A DNA stretch of 64,000 nt from Polytrichum commune. Taxonomy: Eukaryota; Streptophyta; Polytrichopsida; Polytrichales; Polytrichaceae. The first letter of the stretch is position 1. The number at the start of each line of letters is the position of its first letter. This document shows, one piece after another, positions 10,401 to 20,800 of this stretch. Where the stretch lies: positions 43,740,440 to 43,804,439 of the forward strand of contig OX485807.1 in assembly GCA_950295325.1 (NCBI GenBank), given 5' to 3'. Both the position numbers and the translations under genes were made by a program. The notes beneath the pieces were generated by a model. It searched no databases. It was not told the DNA's origin and saw nothing but the letters and a program-made list of their open reading frames with translations.

Positions 10401-12981
10401 TTAGTGGTGCAGGTGAGCTGCTTTCCCCTTGTTGTTTCAAGCTCAGAATTAGGACATAGCTGTCTAGGTCAATTAGTGACTTCTGTCATGTTCTGCTTTA
10501 AAGTAGCGTGATATGTTTTCTTCCCTAGTCTTCTTGAAACTAATTTCAAATTGTCAGCGATGAAATCAGAACACTAGGAGTGAATATTTAGCAAAGAGGA
10601 GGTTGAATTGTATAGAGCCAATTATTGAGATGTCCTTTCTGAACTACAAAGATTGTTTGCATGTCAACACCATCTATAGCTTTTGGATTCAATTTATTCT
10701 GTGGACCAAGGTGTTTCTGTGGGTATTATGACAGTATTTGCACGAATGTCACAGCCTTCACATCCAGTCAGGTGTTCTAAGAAAGCTATCATCCGCAACG
10801 ATGACTTTCAAACCCTTGAAGGGGAGGAGAAATTCAGGTGAACTGATCACAGATCTGCTGATTGTTGAGGTAGAAGTGTGATGACTATTGTGAACTACAC
10901 TGATCAATATTGAATTTTGGAATGAAGTCAAGGTTTTGTGAAATAATAATTTATAAACTGTACACATATTCTAAGGCAAGCAGGTCTAATTTGGTTATCT
11001 ATCTTAATCAGACACTCAAATTTGAGTGGTGTGTGGTTAGGTGTGGATCTAAGAATGGACACCAAAAAGAAATGTGTTCAAAAGAGATTGGAGTATGTGC
11101 TCAAAATTGCCAACTACTCTAGGTTCACTAGTCAAAATAATTCGGGGGAGCCATCTGATCATTAAAGAAGAATGAGATTCTTCACTTTGATAATGAATAA
11201 GATATTCATATGAGCTCCAAAAATTATGAGGAACTGGCTAAAGCCTCCATTTGGATTTGCTAATCAGAAAGTAACATGTGACTGCACTAATCACATGTTT
11301 AATATCTTTGGAGAAATGGGCTAATCAGAAAAGTAACCATTTAAGACCTGTCTACCTTAGGTAGTGTAGTCTCACATGTATAGGACTTGTAGAGAGGTCT
11401 GTATTGACAAAACTGGTCAAATGGCTTTTGATACGTTTTGCTGCTTTTTCCTTGCAGGGTCTTTGCTGTGCGATTGGTGCTAACTGGTCCTGCTCCTTGT
11501 GAGTTGGTTGATGCAAAGATATGTTTGACATTTCGAATATTTGTCAAGCTACCATCAGGGTCCATGTTTTGTTCAACACAAGATCTTGAACTTGTCCGGC
11601 CTGAGGTAAACCAAGGAATACCAAACAACCTGTTTGATTTTGTGTCTTTTACTGCAGGTTGTATGGGAAGATTCCTGGATGGCCAAGTATTTTGGGCAGT
11701 TCTGAGTAGTTGTAAGTTTCTCGTTTTTATCTGCAATCCTGATTATGGTACTCTGCAGGTCTCGTATTTGCGATATGGTCTGATGGTGAGACACATTATT
11801 GACAGAAAAAGTCCAGTTTATGGTCATACCATGGAATCCTTGATAGAAGGAGATGCTTCCTTTTCTCTTACCGTCATGGGCCTTGAACGCACGTCCATGC
11901 AGCCTATTTTCCATCTAGAGGTGAGTATAGCTAATACTAATGGTTTGTTATTTTCACAAGTTGTTAATTGGAATACGTAATTATTGTACATTGATAAGTG
12001 GGGAAAATGGGGAACTTGATGTTCTAGGCTTTAGAAGTTGCTTAGCACTTGTTTCTGTGGGCCAATCTATAAACCCCAAATCATTTTGGTGAATGGTTTC
12101 ATGCTTTTAATATTGAGAAGTTCAAGTTCTTTCAGTGTTTTGTTCAGTATGTATTTGCAGTGTACAAAAGTAAATATCTTCTAGTCTAGGAGACTTATTT
12201 CTTCTTGACAGGATATTTAAATAGTTACTCAGGTTCACTTATCATGTGGATTTTGAAATTCTGTTGTGCTTTTAGTGTTGGATTTAGAAAAAAATTGAAC
12301 CATCTTGCCCTGGCTTGACTGAATTCGCAGGACTATTTTGTATGTGATAATGATATTGTATGGGATGGAGAATATGAGGAATTTATTCGCATAAATAACA
12401 GTGGACAAAGGGTGTTGGATCACTCCAAGATTGATCTTCTCAAAACTTTTAAGGTGCGATATTCAAGTTTTTTTATCTGATAGAAAGGTTCACGTAGATG
12501 CTAATAAGTGGCAGCAGACTGATGCTTGTTGCTACAGAGTTTCAATTACTTCCTACTTGTGATGTTTCTAGGGTCTGGGGCTTAAGTGTATGTCTTTCAT
12601 AAACATGTAATATGTGAGTTGTTGAAATTAGAGGAGAAGCACTTCTTACTTTATTGATCTTCTTGCACTAGACTTTCTCAATATTTTGAGATTGTTCAGG
12701 CTGCAGGAATGGTGTCGAAGGCAATAACACGGTTGGAGGCAGGTCTTCATAGACAGAAAGATGTTGAGGATAAAGGAAGGCAAAAAGAAGCTGATGTAAA
12801 GGCTCCAGAGTCTGATGCAAATTTAAGTGAAGCTGCTGGAAAGTTAAATGCAGTCGATGGTAAGCCTGTAGATCCCTTACCAGGTTTCCAGCCTGCAAAG
12901 TTCGGGTGGATTGGAGCGCTTCGTACACGCAAGTTATTCAAGTCAAAATCAACCTCTTTCACACGGGCCCCCGATTACTGA
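7420..12981 (+). CDS. Kir/KirBac-type inward-rectifier channel-like protein with TTFGG filter
   Basis: Ten exons: 7420-7908, 8726-8850, 9029-9245 (acceptor could be 8969 or 9011), 9942-10138, 10291-10412, 10735-10837, 11458-11605, 11759-11920, 12331-12453, 12700-12981. All phases close, giving about 655 residues if ATG 7420 is used; the frame is open to 7090, so an upstream start exon is possible. The N-terminal ~230 residues are low-complexity (His/Asp/Gly/Ser). Then comes a Kir-like core: an RRGRK basic stretch, a slide-helix-like segment, TM1 (GRFLLGVFVAPVLLGLLFT), a turret, a pore segment, TM2 and the hallmark VFARMSQPSHPVRCSKKAII. The cytoplasmic immunoglobulin-like domain has LVDAKICLTFRIF, HIIDRKSPVYG and DIVWDGEYEEF. 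The pore reads LSLSTTFGGSPVAAMSP, so the canonical T-V/I-G-Y/F-G filter is absent. In this family a tetramer would conduct K+; whether this one conducts is unknown. The last 94 residues are charged and not part of the Kir fold. Family call is strong, function open. Confidence 0.85.
8095..8655. repeat. Dispersed repeat family E in intron 1 of the Kir-like gene
   Basis: The segment containing 'tgcttgaaagcccattggc' near 8371 recurs near 62231, followed in both by 'caagctctcaa' and an 'atgagaaggcttctttctt/atgagaaggttcctttctt' block. The intron copy also has several 'gagctctcaa/ttgagagct' short inverted motifs. Noncoding, type unknown. It fills most of the 817-bp intron 1. Confidence 0.6.
11030..11370 (+). 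repeat. Dispersed repeat family A, near-complete copy (Kir-like intron 6)
   Basis: Runs from 'gtggttaggtgtgg' through 'accaaaaag', 'aatgaataagatattcat' and 'gagctccaaaaattatgag' to 'aagacctgtctacctta'. It is the same order as the copies at 13760 and 32745, at roughly 300-340 bp. No terminal inverted repeat or poly-A tail was recognised, so the class is undetermined. Confidence 0.7.
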
Positions 12982-13759
12982 ACCTGCAAAAGTGAGGGAT
13001 GATGTGCTCCTTCACTGGTGTAATATTAATTATGTTGAATATTTGCTCGTTGTTGCCTTTGCGATTGCTAGATCAACAATTGAAGACCAGAAAGATGTCT
13101 CCTGCCACCATTTTGTCCTAATAGCAGTTTTCTAATCAGTGAACTTGCTGAGCTATTAATGGTGCACAGGGCCACCCTTGATATTGACATTCAGAATTCT
13201 TGAATAAAGCTCCTGGGAGGTTGTAATATATGCTCATTGAAGGATTTACAACTGGTACTGGGAATGGACATTTACTGAGGTTTGGTTGTGATGGCTTAGC
13301 TAAATGTTGTTTAGTTCTTGTCAAGATCAACCTTCTGTCATGGATATTGTCTATTGTACCTTATGGACGTCAAGTATTTGTTGCAGCTTGGGGAAGTTTG
13401 CTGACTTCAATGCTGGAAGCATCTCAGCGTTTGTTTTGGGACAAAAGCTTGAAATAGGGGTAAAATGCTGTAATGGAAAACTCATTCTTATATACTGAAT
13501 GTTCATAGATTTCATATCTTCCATGTTCTCAAGGTGAGCAAGGCCTCAGCATCCCCAAAATGGTTGAGGCAGGACCAATTCCTAATATGCATGCCTAATG
13601 GTTTTACATCAAATTGGATTCTCCATTTTTTATATTTGAAATAGACGCACAGGACTTGGGGGACATGAGTTGTGTTTCCTAGTGGCCTTTGAATTTCAGC
13701 TTGGATAGTTCGTAGGCAGCCTCTGTATGTAAGGTAGACAATCCTTTTCAGGTTACTTT
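12982..13759 (+). other. Probable 3' UTR and flank of the Kir-like gene
   Basis: Follows the TGA-less stop TAA/TGA region after codon APDY. It contains short open frames only and no second gene. The transcript end cannot be placed from sequence alone. Confidence 0.4.
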
Positions 13760-14075
13760 TCTTTTTAGGACACCTACATTTGGTGTAGCTCCAAGAATAG
13801 ATACCAAAAAGACATATCTTCAAACGAGTTTGGATGCTCCCAATATGATAACCATTCTGGACTTAATAGTCAACATAGCTGTGGGGACCTCTATGACTAT
13901 TTAATGAGCATAAGAATCTTTATTTTGATAATGAATAAGATATTTATATGATCCCCAAAAATCATGAGCAAAGTGAATACAATCTTGATTTGGATCTGCT
14001 AACCATCTTGTATGCATTGTGTGTTCAATATCCTAGAAGTTGGAAAGAATAACCCTTAAAAACCCGTCTACCTTA
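13760..14075 (+). repeat. Dispersed repeat family A copy
   Basis: Shows 'gtagctccaagaatagataccaaaaagacat', 'aatagtcaacata', 'tttaatgagcat', 'aatgaataagatattta' fragments in the same order as the 11030 and 32745 copies, ending 'acccgtctacctta'. Moderately diverged. Confidence 0.7.
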
Positions 14076-16779
14076 TTAATGTTTTGTCCATGACACCAGC
14101 ACCTATTATTGAGTGGAAGGGATTAATGTGAAAACTACGAAAGCCTTGATACAGTTTCCTATACGGTATCACAGTTTCCTCTCTGAGAAGAATTTAACTC
14201 AAAACACTTTCTCTATCATACTGTGCAAGGCAAAGTCCCAATGAACTGAACATGAACGAAAGATTTCAAAAAGAAAAATTCAGACATTTCATGTTTATGG
14301 CTTTCAACTGATCAGTGCAGATGCCAGGCAAGTAAAAGACATTGCAAAATTGTGTCTGCCCAAGCAAAAATACTATGCCTATGCTGGAAAAGAGACTTGT
14401 ATTTATCTACGTATGTCTCTAATTGATGCGCACATCCAAATTCAAATATAAAGGGCAACTCTCTGAGTCTAGTTTTGATCCCGTCTTGACCCTTGAGTTC
14501 ATTGTGAACCCTGTACTCATATATATGGTTGGTGAGCCATCATTCATTAATCCTTCTCACAGCTTTGAGAGGAATTGAAGGCTCCATAATACCATGTGCA
14601 TCGTTATTTCAATCCTAAATCTTGGAGAATCTGATCCCCTCAATCATGTCTATTGAAATGTGTGTGTTCAAATCTTCATTTCAGATCAAACCCCAGAAGT
14701 AGGGTTGGCATCAAAGCTGTTGGCAGACAACATCGCAGAACCGGTCTCTTCTTGTGGTTGTTGCCACTGCAGAAGGCTAATTCGTAGAGTCATTGAAGTA
14801 TAACTCCTCCAGAAATTGTTGCAGTGATTCTTGGTGGTGTCAAGGAGTTAAGAATTTCGACAACCATGGATCAGTCTACATAACCTTTGTTCTTGTGAGT
14901 GTTGTACATGTACGTCAGTTTTGTTGTGGCTTCTTTTCGTAGATGTAGTTTTCTACTCTAGAAGTCTAATCCCAAGGCTGTGAGGTTGCTGGAGGCATCG
15001 AACCCCTAAACGCTCAAGCCTTCACATTCCATTTTCGGGCATTTCCAGCACATGTGTTGAAAATTTATGTTATGTAGCAAAATAGACTTTGTTTTCTTGA
15101 ATTCCAACTGTACGGGCATGAACTAGACTACCATGTATTCTTTTTGAAATTTTTTTGAGTCAATTCGACCACACTCTATGTTAGATTGACATATGAATAG
15201 GGCTTTCATCTGGTGGTGGGTGGGGGGGGGGGGCAACTATAGATAATTTTGAACTTTTTTGTTTCATGCTCGAATTCGGTCATGTCACAAATTGTAGAAA
15301 GTTGGCAACTTTGCCATAATAAGTTATGTGGATGACAAATGAGTTACTTAAAAACTTTTTTTTTTTGAGCAAATTTAGATGAAGTCTGTCACCCCCAAAG
15401 TTGGAGGGGCCACATGATGTCATTTTGCGAGATTTCCCCTTTTTCATGGAGCAAGCAACATGTGCACTCATTCTTTTCCAAATCCATCGGGTCAAATTAT
15501 GCACAACTGTCACCTTGTCCTAACATGAAAATAAATCCACGCAAATTAGGCATCATATGTGAAAGACATTGGCTCTTAAATTTGGGCAGCACATGGAACT
15601 GCCTCCCAAAATAAACAACGCCAACCTAACAAAAAATCCTACATGCTTGGAATACGAGGGTTTCATATGTTATTCTGGCTCACATGATAGTGGGCAACCA
15701 CCCTATACCAATAGATACCTTCCATACATGGAGATTGCCACCTAGTGGGCCGCAAACCCCATCAGAATATTAGGTGGCGACCCTTTTCAAGTTGCATGAG
15801 CATTTAAGGGTTAAGCATATGACCCAATGATTTTTGTTGGTGTTGACGAGTAAGACTAGTAAGAATTTTGATAAGCCTTATACCTACCTTTGTTCTTGGC
15901 AATGTAGCATAGTTCTATTGTTGTGGCTGAATCTTCCTGATAGATCTCTACTCCAGAAGGCTAATCCAAAGGTAGTAGTTTGCATAAGCATTTCTAACTA
16001 TTCTTAGAATCCAACTTTAACATTTGTAACTTTAGTCAAGCCACCATAGTGTGGTGTACATCAATGCATATCCCAGTTATCCTGGTGGCACCACCTTCCC
16101 TAACCCCACGCCACATAGGATCATTGAAGCCCTTGCATGAAACTTGGTAAATTAATAGATCATATGCACCATGACTAGTGGTGCATTTCTTTTTAATTTA
16201 TTTTAAAATACGCATTTTAAAATGCATTTTAAAGTACTCAGAAAATTTTGAGGCATTTTTAAAGTTTTTTATTATAAATTCACAACTATAGTCAATCCTA
16301 GTCAGTAGGGCAAATATAAACACGCTCAACTTCGCCATTTGTTCCATATTACCATATAACATTAGTACATTCAAACTCAATGGCAGTGTCTAAGCCTTGA
16401 GTGTTGCCACATGAACTGACAAATACTAGAATACATAACGCACCACATGGCACACTGGTCAAGTTGTGAATGCTGATTTGCATTTGCAATGTCTTCATTC
16501 TTGGATCAATACTTGGGCAGAGAAGAGCTCGAAGAACTGATCTTAGAAGAAAAAAAATATTTTCGACAATGATTTGTCATAAGGACCTCACGAATTGATG
16601 TCTCCGATAATTTTCAATAAAAAACATAAAAAAACATTTTTAAACATTTTATAATGCTGCCTCCGACCTCTAGAATAAAAAATGCAACACTAATCATGAC
16701 GGATCATATGCACCATGTCCTTGACCACACAAGGCCCATTCACAACTAAGAATCCCTTGCAGTCTGTGCTATCAATTAA
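14076..16779. other. Intergenic region without a recognisable gene
   Basis: No convincing coding exon on either strand. It holds a G12 homopolymer at 15222-15233. Two loosely similar stretches near 14770-14990 and 15880-15990 share 'gaaggctaat' and 'ctttgttctt', which suggests an old unclassified repeat. A short AT-rich stretch with repeated 'ttttaaa' lies at 16195-16270. Confidence 0.5.
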
Positions 16780-17293
16780 GGGCCGCTTTACACTTAGAGG
16801 CCGGACCAATTCGTTGTGTAAGAGGCTTGAAATCCTCATTTGTGATTGGTCAAAAGGCTCAAATCGGCCCCAACCCCTTTACATCTAGAGGCCGGGCCGA
16901 TTTGGTGGTATGATTTTTTAAATTAAAAAATGTATGTTATGACACGGCCCGAGCTCGTTGAATTGGGTGCACCCAAAATGGAAGGCCAATGTCATATTCC
17001 ACTAAAAAAATCTTCTTAAATAAAGTATAATTTTTTAAAGTGAACTAGATCCATTGGATTATGTGGAATCTAAAGGCTCTATCTTAGATTATGCTACATC
17101 CGTTGGATTAGGCTAATTTTTTTGAATCAGCTTGGCTTCTTGGCCCGAGGGCCTTTACATATGGAAAAATTGGCCCCCGGTATAATCTTATTATAATGTG
17201 TAGTAGAGGCCGGCCTCCAACCCAAAAAAGGCTGAAATTTTGTGCAATCGGCCTCAAGGGAAATTGGCCCGGCCTCTAGGTGTAAAGCGGCCC
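16780..17293. mobile_element. PIF/Harbinger-like (Tourist-type) MITE with TAA target duplication
   Basis: The left end GGGCCGCTTTACACTTAGAG and the right end, read in reverse complement, GGGCCGCTTTACACCTAGAG match over more than 30 bp with few differences. The element is flanked by TAA at 16777-16779 and TAA at 17294-17296, the 3-bp TWA duplication typical of PIF/Harbinger. It is 514 bp with no transposase frame. Its termini resemble those of the element at 26122-26606. Confidence 0.88.
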
Positions 17294-17816
17294 TAAGTAT
17301 TCTGGATTGTACTTAATTCATTCTCTATAATAAGTCTGTGACTACAAAATCCTTCATTGATCTTCTCAAAACCTCGAGTGTCGGAGAGAAGAAGTATACC
17401 GGATGAGATGTGGTTAATCCACTCTAGTTTCATCGGAACCGAAACACACTAAAAGTTAAGATGCTGTCTGCATGATAGAGTTGGAGTAGTAGCATTGCAA
17501 GATTAAAGGAACCAGTGAGCTGTGTAGATGATTTGTGGAACTTTGTAGACTTGATGTTGCATCATTGTGAAGACCCAATGATGGCAGCTCGCAAGGTGTT
17601 GGAATCTGAGGTGGATGTGTGCGTACTACTCGGCTTGTGAAAGAATTTGAGTGCTTTGTGCTGCAATTTTCACAGAGACTAGTTCTCCACCTCCGAGATC
17701 ATGGGAAGGGAGGGCAGGAGCAAGAGCATCATCAATTCGCAATACAATTTGGCAAACTGAGGACTCGGTCTAGTATTCTTCGCGTCGGTGTTTGTAAGAG
17801 AATTCAAGCCTGGGAG

Positions 17817-20800
17817 ATGGCGGTACACAATGTCGCCACCTGGAGTCTTCTGAAATGCTATATGAAGTGGCCACCTCCTGCATATTTATGCAACAATGTG
17901 GGGGCTAATTCTGCTCTAGCATTGCGGCCAAATCCTGGGCTTAGAAGCTTCATCATTCAACAAAACCCGATTTCAAGAGGACTTGCGCCTTGCAGCCGGC
18001 AATCTGTTCATGTCAAAGCTTGCTCCTCGGAGGTAATAATATAAGGTCCTTCTTCAGATATTCAGAAATTCTAGAACATAGTGCTGTAATTTCATTGCTG
18101 GATGTTGAATGTCGAATGTTGAACAAGGATGAGAGTTGTAGGCAGAAACTTGGATATGATTTTAGGGAAATGATATTAAGTTTCGAAGTGTCTAGTTCTA
18201 GGGTTTTCAGTCACATTCGAAGGTCTAGGGTTAAATTAAATGTTCTCAAAGGTACAAGACATTCCAACCCACTTCTTGACTGTGCTGCTCTAGGGTCGCT
18301 TCAGAAGGATTAATCTGACTCTAGAAGGATTCTGAGTGATGCAGGCAGCAATCTGGAATCCACTGGACTGTTGGGTTGCTGCGTAGAATGTTGCACAAGG
18401 ATGAGAGTTCTAGGCAGAAACTTGGATATGGTTTTAGCCAAATCATACCAAGATTCTGAATTTCAAGTTCTAGAGTTTTCTGAATGTTTTCAAAGGTTAA
18501 AAACATGTCAATCAACTTCTTGACCGTGCTGCTCCAGGGTGCTCTAGAAGGATAAATTCTGACTCGGTGATGTGCTGCCCCCTCCTCATGACTCCGACAT
18601 GAAAGTGTTGGGTTTTTGCTTGAAGTGCTTGTAACAAGTTCCACAAGGATGAGAACTTTAGGCAGAACTTGGATGAGATTTTAGCCAAATCATTTCAAGT
18701 TTCTAAGTTTCAAGATCTAGTGTTTTTTGATTTGAAGTACTAAGGTTTTTACAATATTTTCAAAAGTGCAAAACATAGCAACCAACTTCTTGAAGAAGAA
18801 TTATTCTGACTCGGAGATGTTTTGCCCCCTCCTCAGGACTCAAACATGAAAGCAGACAAGATTTCGCTACTCAGTGCAGACACTCCAAGAGGCGGTCTCC
18901 CACGATTCCACATTGATGCATTACCAACTATGAAGGTAAACCCACCAATTGCAAGAAATTAATGCTACTACAACTTTCTTCTCAAGTAGTGTTCCCTCAG
19001 CTTTGGGGAGGTCTGAGTTTGTCAGTAGATATGGTATGGTCACTTGCCGCTAACACACAAAAACCGAGCACTCACAGCAGAGGTGGGGACATTCTGGGCG
19101 TGTAGGGTTCGGTGGTTCAAGTGGCAGGGGATGAATTTTGGCACATGACAAGAGTGCTTAGGTTGAATGTTGATGACAGGTACTTAGACAGGCAGCTTCT
19201 TGTTTCTTCTTCTTTTCAAAATGCTTAGTTAAATTGTGTTACACATGCGGTGTGTTGCAGAAGTTCTAGTCAAATTGGACATGTCAGATTCTCGTGATTA
19301 TCACATAACAATGGCATACTTGAATTAGGTTGAATGTTGGATGACTTAGACAGCAGCTTCTTGTTTATTCGTCTGTCCCAAATGCTTAGTTACATAGTGT
19401 TACATAGGCAGCAAGTTGCAGAGGTTTTATTCAAATTGGAGATTTCAGATGCTAGTGAAATGTTTTGCTACCATCTGAATTAGGTTATAATTCTTTGCTA
19501 GTCTACAAAGAGATATTGATATTTGACCTGCAAAAAGGTGGTCCTCAGTTTTTGGCAACTGTGGAAGTTGAGTTCAACATTGTGTAACTGGATTAGCCCT
19601 TGGGAAATGGAAAAATTCCACCTATACATATGTTTAGGTTTTACCACAAATGTGAGGAGCAAGGAAAAACTAGAGCTCATGGGCACCTTATGTTAGATTC
19701 TTAATATGCAATGGATAACATGTTCTCTGAGGGGTCTTTATAGAGCAGTGGGACTTTGATTTGGACTTTAAGAAAGGCTTGCAATTTATGGTTGTGTATA
19801 AATTTGAGGCTAAAGTTGATTAGCATTTGTTTGCAGGATTGAGCTTTTTGATGGAAAAGGTGGTTTAGTCGAAGGTATGTTGTCACGAGTCACAAACAAT
19901 TTTGTGGAAGTTACAGCTGTGACAGGACAACAAGCACTACCAACAGCTGGCTCAAGCTGGCATGTAGCTGCTGCTTTCAGTGGGTCTTCTGTCCATCCTT
20001 CAAAATTGTGATTGAGCTGTTTATCTACCACCTTGTTTACTTATTTCATTTGCAATTGTGGTGGTACCAGGTACCCTAAGTTTAATGTACCTCTGCAGTC
20101 TTGCCAATGAAATAAATAACTTACACTTTGACTTCTTTTCTTCAGTAAATGCAGTATTTGGAAGAAAAGAAAAGAAAAACCCTTCCATTTGTAAATATCT
20201 GCTTACCTGTTTATACATGGAAATGTCTAGAACAGGATATGGCCAACCAATTCATGTCAGCAGTAAGGCTGATGTTTGTTTTTCTTTTCTTTCACCTAGT
20301 TTGGGCCCATGTTGTCCTTGTCCATTGCACTCATGCACATGAATTAATGTCCCGGGCCATCTCCACACCGTCCTTTCAATATGCCATTGTCAACGGCCAG
20401 TCGTTTTGGAACTTTGGAACTGTGATCATTCCTTCCATAATGTATGGGCCTGTGTTGTTGTGGCCCTTTGCACCTGTGCATATGAATTAATGTTGACAAC
20501 CCACTTTTGGAAGTTTGGAACGGCAATTGCATGATTACATGTGCGATCACCGTTCACCTCTTCCAAAATGTATAATAGATAATAGCATTGCCTGAGGTTC
20601 ATCGTAAAATTGTTGTCAAGTGGTCTTGTGACTTCGTCTCCAGGAGCGTACTTAGAACATGCAAACATGCAAAGATTACTCAGTGGAAGTGTGTAATCTG
20701 TACTCGAAATGGCCGTAACGGATGTATGGTCTGGGTAGACTTTTCACCCTTTCTGCTATTGTCTCATCAGGTACCTTGAAGGGTGGGCGGGCAGACTGGC

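Noticed and set aside
11640-11720. Extra exon between the LVRPE and VSYLRYG exons of the Kir-like gene, because of a good 'tttactgcag' acceptor at 11658
   Set aside because: The in-phase reading meets a TGA after MAKYFGQF with no donor, and Kir proteins have no insertion at this point.
11438-11980. 180-codon frame taken as a single exon
   Set aside because: It reads through a 153-bp intron (11606-11758) that is a multiple of three without stops. Clear gtaaac...ctgcag borders and the better Kir match after splicing (LVRPE-VSYLRYG) show it is two exons.
20240-20560. Possible exon in RsmE intron 4 (frames of up to 113 codons)
   Set aside because: The RsmE protein is continuous when exons 19837-19979 and 20771-20817 are joined directly, and the stretch contains locally repeated 'catatgaattaatgt' words instead of coding signal.
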